A DNA stretch of 64,000 nt from an uncultured Pseudomonadota bacterium (GTDB lineage Bacteria > Pseudomonadota > Gammaproteobacteria > Steroidobacterales > Steroidobacteraceae): the NCBI GenBank assembly GCA_946479515.1, contig CAMLGF010000015.1, positions 1 through 64,000 on the forward strand, given 5' to 3'. Positions 21,321-30,157 of the stretch are shown in pieces. The position numbers and the translations under genes were made by a program. Positions within the stretch are counted from its first letter, which is position 1, and each line of letters starts with the position of its first letter. A model generated the notes under the pieces. It saw nothing but the letters and a program-made list of their open reading frames with translations. It had not been told where the DNA came from and did not search any database.

Positions 21321-22850
21321 TCAGGCGCAAGATGCGGCCGCGGGCGGCTTCTCGAGGTCGGTGCACGAGCCCACCCACTCGCGGACCGTGCCGTCGTCCT
21401 GGCGGATGGGCGTGGCGCGGATCAGGCAGTGCCGGTAATCCCCGGCGGCGGCGGACCAGAGTCGGGCGCGGCACTCGAAACCGCTGGCCTCGAAACAGGC
21501 CGCCGCCCACGTGGCCTGCACGATGCCGCGATCCTCGGCGTGGAAGGCGTCCATCCAACCGTGACCCGAATGCTGGTCCCAGGTCTGGCCCGTGAAATTC
21601 TCCCAGGCCAGTTGCAGCTCGGCGAAGGCACCATCGGCGCGCGCCTGCCAGGGCACGTCGGTGAGCAGTTGCGTGAGGATGCGCAGCCGCTCTTCGCGCC
21701 GGCGCGCCTCCTCGTCCTGGGTCTTGCGTTCGATGAGGTCCGCGGCGAGCCGCGCGAGAATGTCGAGTTGCCGCAGTTCGCGCTCGAGAGGCACGTGCGG
21801 TTCCTTCCAGTGGGTGCTGATCATTCCGACCAGATCGCCGCTGCGTGACAGCAGTGGAGTGGATTGCGCCGCGAAGATGCCGGCCTGGAGCATTTCCGCC
21901 TGATCTCGGCTGCCGGCCATGAACGCCGTATTGGCCACGTCGGCGGCGATCACGCGCTCGCGCCGGCCGAGCGCAATTCCACAGGTGGTGGTGGAGCCTG
22001 CCCGCACCCACGCCCAGAGCCTGGCCGCTTCCGGCGAGAAGCCGCGGTGCCCGAGCAGTTTGAGCTCGCCGTGCGCGCCCAGGTGCGGGTAGTACTGCTG
22101 CATGCTGCCGAAATCCGCGCGCATGATGGCGACGGCGGAGTCGATCAGCTTCTCGTACAGCGATTCGATGTCGGCCTCCTGCGCCATTTCCAGGCTGAGC
22201 TGCTGCAGCAGGCGCGTCGCCGCCAGTTCCTCGGCGAGCCGCGCCTCGCGTTCGCGCAGCTGCTGGTCGGTGCGGTTGCGCTGGATGGCGAAGGCGAGCT
22301 GGCGGGCGATCACCAGGCTCACCGACAGGTCGTCCCGGCTGAACGCGTAGGGCTCACGGAAATACGCCATGAACTTGCCGATGACCGCGCCGTCTGAGAC
22401 CAGGGGAATGAAGGCCACGGCCTGGATGTCCTCGGCGAGCACGGTGGCCTTGAGCGCGGGCGGCAGGTCGGAGCGCGCGATGTCGGCGATGTCGATCGGC
22501 GCGGCATCGGCGTCGCCCGGCTGCCACGGCGAATGACCGGTCACCGCCGCGCGATACTCGGCGGACAAGCCGCGCGAGGCGACGAACTGCATGATGCCCT
22601 CGGCATCGAACAACAGGATGGCCGAGCGGTCGCAGTTGAGCGCCGACTCGATCGCATCCATCGCCGCCTGGTAGGTTTCGTCGAGCGAGGCCGCGCGATG
22701 CAGTTGTTCGCTCAGCAGGTACAGCGCATCGCGTTGCCGGCTGGCGGCGGCAACTTCGCTGAGAGGAATTGCGGGGCGGGGCGGCCGCTGCACAGGATTG
22801 CCAGTGGTGCCGCTCGCCCCGAGCACGGAAACCTTGACGCCCTGAGACAT
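21321..22850 (-). CDS. GAF-GAF-PAS sensor protein without visible output domain
   Basis: A 509-residue cytoplasmic protein. Residues about 35-210 form a GAF domain (LDETYQAAMDAIESALNCDRSAILLF...IGKFMAYFREPYAFSRDD), followed by a short coiled coil (REREARLAEELAATRLLQQ), a second GAF (about 225-390, ADFGSMQQYYP, GMISTHWKEPHVPLERELRQLDIL) and a C-terminal PAS domain with PAC-like end (DVPWQARADGAF...TPIRQDDGTVREWVGSCTDLE). It stops there: no kinase, GGDEF or HTH is present. In relatives the second GAF usually precedes an HWE-type kinase, so this may be a truncated kinase or a stand-alone sensor. The start at 22850 is chosen because domain similarity begins soon after it. Divergent from the protease gene. 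Confidence 0.75.
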   Translation of the reverse strand: MSQGVKVSVLGASGTTGNPVQRPPRPAIPLSEVAAASRQRDALYLLSEQLHRAASLDETYQAAMDAIESALNCDRSAILLFDAEGIMQFVASRGLSAEYRAAVTGHSPWQPGDADAAPIDIADIARSDLPPALKATVLAEDIQAVAFIPLVSDGAVIGKFMAYFREPYAFSRDDLSVSLVIARQLAFAIQRNRTDQQLREREARLAEELAATRLLQQLSLEMAQEADIESLYEKLIDSAVAIMRADFGSMQQYYPHLGAHGELKLLGHRGFSPEAARLWAWVRAGSTTTCGIALGRRERVIAADVANTAFMAGSRDQAEMLQAGIFAAQSTPLLSRSGDLVGMISTHWKEPHVPLERELRQLDILARLAADLIERKTQDEEARRREERLRILTQLLTDVPWQARADGAFAELQLAWENFTGQTWDQHSGHGWMDAFHAEDRGIVQATWAAACFEASGFECRARLWSAAAGDYRHCLIRATPIRQDDGTVREWVGSCTDLEKPPAAASCA

Positions 22851-22934
22851 GGAGACCTCTCGGCCGAAGGCCTTATATAGGCGGCCAAGTGTAAGGTTTG
22901 GAGCCGAATCGTTGCTGTAGGATTGAGCCGACTC

Positions 22935-24026
22935 ATGGTATCTCGCAAACGACTCACCACATTGTTGCTGTTGTGCGGCGCTCTCACGGGTGCCGCGCTC
23001 TGGGAATTCGTTTCCTCGCAGCGTGCCGAAGCGGCGCCGCGGCCGATCACGCCGCGCGGCGAGCTCACCGCCGAAGAGCGATCGAACATCGAGGTGTTCG
23101 AGACCTGGAAGGGCTCGGTGGTCTACATCTCCACCAGCGAGCACGTGGTGGATTTCTGGACGCGCAATGTCATGACCGTGCCGCGCGGCACCGGCTCGGG
23201 TTTCGTCTGGGATGACCAGGGCCACATCGTCACGAACGTGCACGTGATCGCCGGCGCGGCCGAGGCCACGGTGAAGCTCGCCGACGGCCGCGACTACGCG
23301 GCGACGCTGGTGGGCGCGAGCCCCGCGCACGACATCGCCGTGCTCAAGATCGCGCCCAAGGGCAAGCCGCTGGTGCCCGTGGCGGTCGGCACCAGCCACG
23401 ACCTGCGCGTGGGCCAGAAGGTGTTCGCCATCGGCAATCCCTTCGGCCTCGACTGGACGCTGACCACCGGCATCGTCTCCGCTCTGGATCGCTCGCTCGA
23501 CAGCGAGAGCGGCGGCGTCATCCGCCACCTCGTGCAGACCGACGCCGCGATCAATCCGGGCAATTCCGGCGGGCCGCTGCTCGACAGCGCGGGTCGCCTG
23601 ATCGGCGTCAACACGGCTATCTACAGCCCCTCCGGCGCGAGCGCCGGCGTCGGCTTCGCCGTGCCGGTGGACACGGTGAATCGCGTCGTGCCGCAGCTCA
23701 TCGCGCGCGGCCACTACACCCTGCCGACGCTGGACATCGAATCCGACGACATGCTGAGCCGTGCCGTGGCGCGCGAGCTGGGCGTGGAAGGGGTGGCGGT
23801 ATTGCGTGGCCAGGCGCCGTTCCGCGGCGCCCGCCTGGGGGCGCGCAATCTGGTGGTGCCCGGTGACGTCATCCTCGAGGTGGAGGGCAAACAGGTGCTG
23901 AGCTCGGCGCAGCTCGCCGCCATCCTCGACGACTACAAGGTGGGCGATCAGGTGCGCGTGCAGGTGTGGCGCGACGGCAAGCGACTGCAGCTGGTCGCGC
24001 GCCTGAGAGCTGGAGAAGGTGAATGA
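22935..24026 (+). CDS. Membrane-anchored DegS-like S1C serine protease
   Basis: A 363-residue protein with an N-terminal hydrophobic anchor (about 7-27), a trypsin-like domain with the full triad His103 (TNVHVI), Asp133 (AHDIAVLKI) and Ser211 (NPGNSGGPLLD), and one C-terminal PDZ domain (about 265-355, VPGDVILEVEGKQVLSSAQLAAIL). Length, single PDZ and anchor match DegS rather than DegP. ATG 22935 is chosen; an in-frame TTG at 22923 would add four residues. It overlaps the next gene by ATGA, opening a three-gene operon. Confidence 0.88.
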   Translation: MVSRKRLTTLLLLCGALTGAALWEFVSSQRAEAAPRPITPRGELTAEERSNIEVFETWKGSVVYISTSEHVVDFWTRNVMTVPRGTGSGFVWDDQGHIVTNVHVIAGAAEATVKLADGRDYAATLVGASPAHDIAVLKIAPKGKPLVPVAVGTSHDLRVGQKVFAIGNPFGLDWTLTTGIVSALDRSLDSESGGVIRHLVQTDAAINPGNSGGPLLDSAGRLIGVNTAIYSPSGASAGVGFAVPVDTVNRVVPQLIARGHYTLPTLDIESDDMLSRAVARELGVEGVAVLRGQAPFRGARLGARNLVVPGDVILEVEGKQVLSSAQLAAILDDYKVGDQVRVQVWRDGKRLQLVARLRAGEGE

Positions 24027-24586
24027 AAATTGTCAGCGGCTGGCGATTCGCGGCATTCGGGATGCTGTGCGCGTGGCGTGGGGCGCTGGCCGCGGAACCG
24101 CAGATGTCGGCGGCCGAGTGCGAAGTCTGGGAGCAGGAGCGCAGCTTCGCGCAGACGGTGGCGCGACACGATGCGGCGGCCTTCGCCGCGCACCTTCACG
24201 AGGGCGCGGTGTTCGGCGCCGCCTCCGAGCAGCCGCAGCGGGGCCGAGAACAGATCGTCGCCGCCTGGCGCGACATCATCGAAGGCAAGGACGTGACACT
24301 CGAGTGGCGCCCTCAGTTCGTATCGATCGGTGCCGGCGCGGAAGTCGCCATGAGCCGCGGGCCGTTCGTGCTCACGCGCCGCGACGCCGCCGGCGTGCCG
24401 CGTTATCTCATCGGCAGCTTCGTCTCGGTGTGGGTGCGCAAGGACGCGGCGTCGCCCTGGCGGGTGTTGCTGGACGGCGGCGGTCCGCCGCCCGCCGCGG
24501 TGACGGAGGAAGAGGCTCGCCGCCATCTGCAGACCGCGCCGGCGCAGTGCCCGGCGCGCGATCCCGCACCGGACTCGCACACATGA
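24023..24586 (+). CDS. Exported SnoaL/NTF2-like (DUF4440-type) protein
   Basis: A 187-residue protein with a signal peptide (about 1-24, ending ALAAEP) and an NTF2-like cone fold suggested by ERSFAQTVARHDAAAFAAHLHEGAVFG, REQIVAAWRDIIEG and the closing strand WRVLLDGGGPPP. Such domains bind small hydrophobic ligands or act as isomerases; no catalytic residues can be assigned. It overlaps both neighbours by 4 bp (ATGA), so it is translationally coupled with a periplasmic protease gene and tag. Confidence 0.75.
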   Translation: MKIVSGWRFAAFGMLCAWRGALAAEPQMSAAECEVWEQERSFAQTVARHDAAAFAAHLHEGAVFGAASEQPQRGREQIVAAWRDIIEGKDVTLEWRPQFVSIGAGAEVAMSRGPFVLTRRDAAGVPRYLIGSFVSVWVRKDAASPWRVLLDGGGPPPAAVTEEEARRHLQTAPAQCPARDPAPDSHT

Positions 24587-25185
24587 AGACGCTGCGCTTC
24601 GCCGACGGCCGTACACGCTGCCACTGGTGCGCCGCCACGGCTGAATACGTCGCCTATCACGACAGCGAGTGGGGCTTCCCGGTCGACGACGATCGACGCC
24701 TGTTCGAGAAACTCAGCCTCGAGGGCTTTCAGTCGGGTTTGAGCTGGCGGACCATCCTCATGAAGCGCGACAACTTTCGCGCGGCATTCCGGAATTTCGA
24801 TTTCGAGCGCGTGGCGCGTTTCACCGCGCGCGACGTCACGCGCCTGCTGAAGGACGCCGGCATCGTGCGCCATCGCGGCAAGATCGAAGCGGTGATCAAC
24901 AATGCGCGCCGCGCGCGCGAACTGGTGGCGAGCGAAGGCTCGCTGGCGGCGTTCATCTGGCGATTTGCGCCGCCGGCGAGTTCGGCCGAGCCGCAGTGGC
25001 AATCCACGTCGCCGCAGGCCGTTGCGCTTTCGAAGGACCTCAAGAAGCGCGGCTGGAAATTCGTCGGCCCCACGACGGTGTACGCGTTCATGCAGGCCAT
25101 GGGCATGGTGAACGATCATGCCGCAGGCTGTGAGATACGCGCGCGCGCGGAACGTGCGCGCCGCAAATTTGCGCGCCCCGCGTAG
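24583..25185 (+). CDS. tag: DNA-3-methyladenine glycosylase I
   Basis: A 200-residue protein matching Tag throughout: MKTLRFADGRTRCHWC with zinc-type Cys near the N-terminus, YHDSEWGFPVDDDRRLFEKLSLEGFQSGLSW with the conserved Glu47, and NDHAAGC (His179, Cys183) completing the zinc site. It excises 3-methyladenine from alkylated DNA. It overlaps the preceding gene by ATGA. Confidence 0.95.
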   Translation: MKTLRFADGRTRCHWCAATAEYVAYHDSEWGFPVDDDRRLFEKLSLEGFQSGLSWRTILMKRDNFRAAFRNFDFERVARFTARDVTRLLKDAGIVRHRGKIEAVINNARRARELVASEGSLAAFIWRFAPPASSAEPQWQSTSPQAVALSKDLKKRGWKFVGPTTVYAFMQAMGMVNDHAAGCEIRARAERARRKFARPA

Positions 25186-25254
25186 CGGCAATCTGACAGG
25201 CGGCATCAGGTCAACGGCCTGCACATCGGCGCGCGTTCGGTGCAGAATGCGCGG

Positions 25255-26601
25255 ATGCCAGAAGGAACCTTGTTCGGCGTCGATCTGAAGACCTGGATCA
25301 CCGGTGGCGCCATCGTCGTGCTCGTGGCCATCGCGCACCTCGCGCTCAAGTGGTGGGCGCGGCGCCGCCAGCGCACCCATCAGGACAAACCGCTCGCCCC
25401 CGGGGAATCACCGAAGGCGCGGTACTGGATCGCTCGCGGCCTCAGCGACGCCGTGCCGCCCATCGCCTTCCTGTTGTGGTTGCACGGCCTCGGCATCGCG
25501 CTCGGCACGCTGCTCGCGGATTATCCGGATGCGACCTGGGCGGCGCGCGGCGCCGAACTGCTCGACTGGTTGCGCGGCGTGGGCACGCTGCTCGGCCTCG
25601 CCTGGCTGCTGGCGCGCGTGGCGCGCACGCTCGAAGCCCTGCTCACGTCCTTCTCCTCGCGCACCCAGGCGAGCTGGGACGACGTGCTGCTGCCATTCGC
25701 GGGCCGTGCGCTGCGCATGGTGCTGCCCATCATGGCGCTGATCCTCGGCACGCCGGCGCTGAAAGTCACGGAGGGTACCAAGCAAGTCATCCAGGAAGCG
25801 GTGAGTCTCGCGCTCATCGGCACCATCGGCTTCATCCTCGTGCAGTTCGTGAATGCCTTCGCGCAGCTGCTGCTCTCGCGCTACCGCCTGGACGTGGAGG
25901 ACAATCGCCTCGCGCGGGGCGTGTACACGCAGGTGACGGTGCTCAAGAAGATCGCCATCGGCGTCATCGCGGTGTTCGCCATCGCCTCCATGCTCATGGT
26001 CTTCCAGCCCGTGCGCCAGCTCGGCACGGCGATGATCGCCTCTGCCGGCGTTGCCGGCATCATCGTCGGTTTCGCGGCGCAGAAGAGCCTGGGCACGCTG
26101 CTTGCGGGCTTCCAGATCGCGATGACGCAGCCCATCCGCATCGACGACGTGGTGATCGTGGAGGGCGAGTGGGGTCGCATCGAGGAGATCACGCTGACCT
26201 ACGTGGTGGTTCGCATCTGGGATCTGCGACGCCTGGTAGTACCCATCACCTATTTCATCGAGAAACCGTTCCAGAACTGGACGCGCGTGTCGTCGGACAT
26301 CCTTGGCACGGTGTTCCTGTACGTCGACTACACGGTGCCGGTGCCGGCCGTGCGCCAGGAACTCACGCGCCTGCTGGAAGCCTCGGCGCTCTGGGATCGC
26401 AAGGTGAACGTGCTGCAGGTCACCGACGCCAAGGAGCAGACTCTCGAGCTGCGCGCGCTCATGAGCGCAAGCGACGCCGGCAAGGCGTTCGATCTGCGCT
26501 GCGACGTGCGCGAGAAACTCGTGGCGTTCATCCAGAAGAACTATCCGGAAAGCCTGCCGCGCGTGCGCGCCACGCTCGATCCGGCGCCGAGCGCTGGCTA
26601 G
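25255..26601 (+). CDS. MscS-family mechanosensitive channel
   Basis: A 448-residue inner-membrane protein with about five hydrophobic segments. The pore-lining helix and beta domain of MscS are clear: GTAMIASAGVAGIIVGFAAQKSLGTLLAGFQIAMTQPIRIDDVVIVEGEWGRIEEITLTYVVV. The cytoplasmic domain follows. ATG 25255 is preferred; a GTG at 25240 is in frame. It probably relieves osmotic downshock. It stands alone, 69 bp after tag. Confidence 0.9.
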   Translation: MPEGTLFGVDLKTWITGGAIVVLVAIAHLALKWWARRRQRTHQDKPLAPGESPKARYWIARGLSDAVPPIAFLLWLHGLGIALGTLLADYPDATWAARGAELLDWLRGVGTLLGLAWLLARVARTLEALLTSFSSRTQASWDDVLLPFAGRALRMVLPIMALILGTPALKVTEGTKQVIQEAVSLALIGTIGFILVQFVNAFAQLLLSRYRLDVEDNRLARGVYTQVTVLKKIAIGVIAVFAIASMLMVFQPVRQLGTAMIASAGVAGIIVGFAAQKSLGTLLAGFQIAMTQPIRIDDVVIVEGEWGRIEEITLTYVVVRIWDLRRLVVPITYFIEKPFQNWTRVSSDILGTVFLYVDYTVPVPAVRQELTRLLEASALWDRKVNVLQVTDAKEQTLELRALMSASDAGKAFDLRCDVREKLVAFIQKNYPESLPRVRATLDPAPSAG

Positions 26602-26735
26602 CACGAGGTTTTCCGGATCCGCTCGCGGGTCGCGGTCGCGCCGCGCCGGTGCGCGGCCAGGTTGCGTAGCGCACCGGGCGGCCGGATAGTACGGGCCTGC
26701 ACCGCATCCCTTCACGCTCTCTCCAGGAGGAGACA

Positions 26736-27677
26736 ATGCCGCGTTCCGTCGCACTGGCCTGCATCGCTCTGGCCGCGCTCACGTTCACCGCCTGCTCCCG
26801 GACCGCGAAGGAACCCGAACCCACGACGCCGGCGGCCGCGGCGCCAGCCGCCGACGCGCCCGCGTCCACGGCGAACGCCCACGCGTTCAAGATCGGTGAA
26901 CTGTCCGCCGTGGCCCTGCGCGACGGTGGCCTCGAGATGCCCAACGACAACAAGGTGTTCGGCGTGGGCCTCACGCCGGCGGACGTGGCCGCCGTGCTCA
27001 GCGCGAATGGCTTGCCCGGTGACAAATTGCAGCTGAGTCTGCAGCCGCTGCTGGTGAAGACCGCGGACAAGGTGCTGCTGTTCGATACCGGCGCGGGGTC
27101 ATTGTTCGGGCCCAGCACGGGCAAGGTCGCGGCGGCGTTCGCCGAGGCCGGCATCGATCCGGCCTCCGTCACCGACATTTTCATTTCGCATTCGCATGGC
27201 GATCACGTGGGCGGGCTCGTCGATGGCGAAGGCGCGCCGGCCTTCGCGAATGCCACCATCCACCTGTCGCAAGCCGAATGGGCGCACATGTCGGGGCAGG
27301 ATCAATACCAGAACATGGTCAAGGTCCTGAAACCCAGGGTGCAGGCGTTCGCACCCGGCGCGGAGCTGATTCCCGGCGTGGTCACCGCCGTCGAGATCAA
27401 GGGGCACACGCCCGGCCACTCCGGCTACCGGATCGTGTCCGGCCAGGAGTCGTTGCTGTACGTGGGCGACTCCATGCATCACTCCGTGATCTCGGTGCAG
27501 AAGCCCGAGTGGACCAATGCCTTCGACGGTGACAATGCCACCGCCACGGCCAGCCGCATTGCGTTGATCGACGAGCTGGCGGGCAGCGGCCAGCGCGTGT
27601 ACGCGGTGCACTTCCCGTTTCCCGGGCTCGGCAGGATGGAGAAGCGCGGTGGTGGTGCGGTGTGGGTGCCGGAATGA
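26736..27677 (+). CDS. Lipoprotein MBL-fold metallohydrolase
   Basis: A 313-residue protein with a lipobox FTAC (Cys20), a Pro/Ala-rich linker to about residue 45 and a metallo-beta-lactamase fold: FDTGAGSLFG, the metal-binding H152-S-H-G-D-H157 motif, HTPGHSGYRI, LYVGDSMHH and the closing HFPFPGLGRM. The arrangement resembles the lactonase/YcbK-type MBL hydrolases; the substrate is unknown. SD AGGAGGAG is 6 nt before the ATG. Convergent with the TRIC gene (6-bp gap). Confidence 0.85.
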   Translation: MPRSVALACIALAALTFTACSRTAKEPEPTTPAAAAPAADAPASTANAHAFKIGELSAVALRDGGLEMPNDNKVFGVGLTPADVAAVLSANGLPGDKLQLSLQPLLVKTADKVLLFDTGAGSLFGPSTGKVAAAFAEAGIDPASVTDIFISHSHGDHVGGLVDGEGAPAFANATIHLSQAEWAHMSGQDQYQNMVKVLKPRVQAFAPGAELIPGVVTAVEIKGHTPGHSGYRIVSGQESLLYVGDSMHHSVISVQKPEWTNAFDGDNATATASRIALIDELAGSGQRVYAVHFPFPGLGRMEKRGGGAVWVPE

Positions 27678-27683
27678 TCGCTG

Positions 27684-28352
27684 CTACAGCGCGCCTGACC
27701 CCGACTCGTCTTCCCACACCGGGCGCGTCTGCCAGTTGAATCGGATGGTGAGCACGCGCACCACGAAGAACGCCGCGACGGTGATCCAGGCGGCTACGAT
27801 CGGCGACAGCCCGGCCCGCAGCGTCAGCAGTAGATAGAGCCCGCAGGCGACGAACAGCGTGATGGAGGCGTACTGGCCGGGGCGCATCAGGGTCGGCACC
27901 TGCCGCACCACGACGTCGCGCAACACGCCGCCGGCGACGCCATTGGACACGCCCACGAACACCACGGCCACCAGCGGCAGGCCGGCGTTGTCGGCCAGCT
28001 GCATGCCGAACACCGCGAAGGCCGGCGTGCCCAGTGCGTCGATGTAATCGACGATCTTCTGGATGGTCACCGGCCCTACCAGGTTGCGCAGGTAGCGCGC
28101 GAACACCGACGTGACCACGCTCGCAGCGAACACCAGCGTGAGGTACATCGGGTTGACCAGCGCCACGGGCGTGCGGTCGAGGAAGGCCGCGTCGCGCAGC
28201 AGGCCGCCGCCGAGCGCGGCCAGCAGCGAAACGATGAAGACGCCGGTGATGTCCAGTCGCCGTCGGATGGCGACGATGGCACCGCTCACGGCCCAGGTGA
28301 ACGTGGCGACATAGTCGAAGAGCACCGGGACCTGGAAGGCGGAGCCTGTCAT
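27684..28352 (-). CDS. Trimeric intracellular cation (TRIC) channel family protein
   Basis: A 222-residue, seven-helix membrane protein of the UPF0126/TRIC family, with the duplicated glycine motifs GGGLLRD and GGVLRDV that line the pore. Prokaryotic TRICs conduct monovalent cations. The start at 28352 (MTGSAFQVPVLFDYV) is used; the frame continues upstream without membrane-protein character. Confidence 0.88.
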   Translation of the reverse strand: MTGSAFQVPVLFDYVATFTWAVSGAIVAIRRRLDITGVFIVSLLAALGGGLLRDAAFLDRTPVALVNPMYLTLVFAASVVTSVFARYLRNLVGPVTIQKIVDYIDALGTPAFAVFGMQLADNAGLPLVAVVFVGVSNGVAGGVLRDVVVRQVPTLMRPGQYASITLFVACGLYLLLTLRAGLSPIVAAWITVAAFFVVRVLTIRFNWQTRPVWEDESGSGAL

Positions 28353-28470
28353 GAGACGGCGATTGTCGGCAGAATGCCGGGCGGGCACCAGTGCGGCCGA
28401 TTGTCGAAATGCCGCAGGCCCGATCGACCATGATGGGCGGCATCCCGCCGCGACCGCAGGAGCCCGGACA

Positions 28471-28923
28471 ATGACCCTCACCGCACTCGAACGGCCCGCC
28501 GTCACGCTGGTCGGGATGGCCATCCGCACCCGGCCGCAGTCACCGGAAATTCCGGCCCTGTGGCCCAGGTTCGTCGCGCGCATCGATGAGATCCGCCACC
28601 GCGCCCCGACCCGCGAGAGTTTCGGCGTGATGCGCTACGAGGCCGGCGCGCTCTGTTACATGGCCGGCATCCCAGTCACGGCGCACGGCGACCTGCCGCC
28701 GGGCATGGAGAGCCTGACGCTCCCGGCCGGCATCTATGCCACCTTTCGTTACGCGCTATGCGATCTGGGCAAGGGATTCGGCGAAATCTACAACCGCCTG
28801 TTGCCCGCGTCGGACTTTCTGCAGACACCGGGCCGGCCGCTGTTCGAGCGCTACGACGAGGCTTTCGACCCGGGGCATCCGGGTTCGATGGTCGAGATCG
28901 GCATTCCGGTGCGCCGCAAGTAG
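28471..28923 (+). CDS. GyrI-like/AraC effector-binding domain protein
   Basis: A 150-residue stand-alone GyrI-like small-molecule-binding domain: VTLVGMAIRTRPQSPEIPALWPRF, FGVMRYEAGALCYMAGIPV, LPAGIYATFRYAL and PGSMVEIGIPVRRK. The fold is the ligand-binding half of MerR/AraC multidrug sensors. No DNA-binding part is present. It ends 3 bp before an MFS gene, so a role in binding the transported compound is plausible. ATG 28471 is chosen because the family begins there. Confidence 0.8.
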   Translation: MTLTALERPAVTLVGMAIRTRPQSPEIPALWPRFVARIDEIRHRAPTRESFGVMRYEAGALCYMAGIPVTAHGDLPPGMESLTLPAGIYATFRYALCDLGKGFGEIYNRLLPASDFLQTPGRPLFERYDEAFDPGHPGSMVEIGIPVRRK

Positions 28924-28926
28924 ATC

Positions 28927-30132
28927 ATGAGAGGCGCCGGCTACAAGTGGGTGATCGTGGCACTCGGCGGGCTCATGGGCTGCGTCGCGGTGGGCGCGAT
29001 GTTCTCGCTGGCCGTGTTCCTCGCGCCCATGTCCGCGGCCACGGGCTGGTCGCGCGCGGGCATCTCGTTCGCGATGACCATCAACTTCATCGTCATGGCT
29101 TTCGGTTCCTTCGCCTGGGGTGCGGCCACGGATCGCTGGGGCGCGCGCAGCGTGACGCTGGCGGGCGCGGTGTTGCTGGGCCTGGCGCTCACGCTGGCGA
29201 GCCGTGCGGACAGCCTGCTGTCGTTCCAGCTCACCTACGGCATTCTCGTCGGCGTCGCGGCCAGCGCCTTCTTCGCGCCCATGATCGCCACCGTGACCGG
29301 CTGGTTCACCACGCGGATGAACCTGGCGGTGTCGCTGGTGTCGGCCGGCATGGGCATGGCGCCGCTCACCATTTCACCGCTCGCCGGCGCGTTGATCACG
29401 CACCAGGGCTGGCGGCCCACCATGTTCTACATTGGGGTTCTCGCCTGGGCGTTGTTGATTCCGGCGGCGCTGTTCGTGCGCCGTCCACCGGCGCAGGGCA
29501 CCGCGCCGGGCGCCCACGCGGCGCCCTCGCGGCCAGACAAGGAAGAGGTGGCGCGCGCGCTGACCTCGCCGCAATTCCTGGTGCTCGGCTTCACGTTCAT
29601 GCTGTGCTGCGCGGCGCACTCGGGGCCGATATTCCACGTGGTGAGCTACGCGATGTACTGCGGCCTGGGTTCGATGGCCGCGGTCAGCGTCTACAGCGTC
29701 GAGGGCATCGCCGGGCTCGGCGGGCGCATCCTCATAGGCCTGCTCGCGGACCGCTTCGGTGCCCGGCGCATGCTGGTCATCACGCTGTTGGCGCAGTCGA
29801 TCGCCATCGCGGCCTATCTACGCGTGAACGAGCTGTCGGAGTTCTACACGCTGGCGGTGATCTTCGGCATCGCCTATGGCGGCGGCATGCCGCTGTACGC
29901 CTCCATTGCCCGCGGCTATTTCGGCCAGCGCATCATGGGCACGGTGTTCGGCGCCGCCACCATGCTGTCGAGCCTGGGCATGTCGCTGGGTCCGACCGTG
30001 GGCGGCTGGGTGTTCGATCACTTCCACGATTACGCCTGGCTGTACATGGCCTCGGCGGCGGTGGGCATCGGCGCGGTGCTGCTGGCGCTGTTCTTCCCGA
30101 AGCCCCGGGTCGCCGTCGCCCTGGCTGCCTGA
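28927..30132 (+). CDS. MFS transporter (oxalate/formate antiporter-like)
   Basis: A 401-residue, 12-TM MFS protein of the monocarboxylate/OxlT-like branch: SLAVFLAPMSAATGWSRAGISFAMTINF in TM1-2, WGAATDRWGARSV loop, and a second half with GRILIGLLADRFGARRMLVI. It starts 3 bp after the GyrI-like gene and is probably its operon partner. The substrate is a small organic anion or drug; it cannot be specified. Confidence 0.85.
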   Translation: MRGAGYKWVIVALGGLMGCVAVGAMFSLAVFLAPMSAATGWSRAGISFAMTINFIVMAFGSFAWGAATDRWGARSVTLAGAVLLGLALTLASRADSLLSFQLTYGILVGVAASAFFAPMIATVTGWFTTRMNLAVSLVSAGMGMAPLTISPLAGALITHQGWRPTMFYIGVLAWALLIPAALFVRRPPAQGTAPGAHAAPSRPDKEEVARALTSPQFLVLGFTFMLCCAAHSGPIFHVVSYAMYCGLGSMAAVSVYSVEGIAGLGGRILIGLLADRFGARRMLVITLLAQSIAIAAYLRVNELSEFYTLAVIFGIAYGGGMPLYASIARGYFGQRIMGTVFGAATMLSSLGMSLGPTVGGWVFDHFHDYAWLYMASAAVGIGAVLLALFFPKPRVAVALAA

Positions 30133-30157
30133 CGGGGTTGCCGGCACGCGCTGCCGG

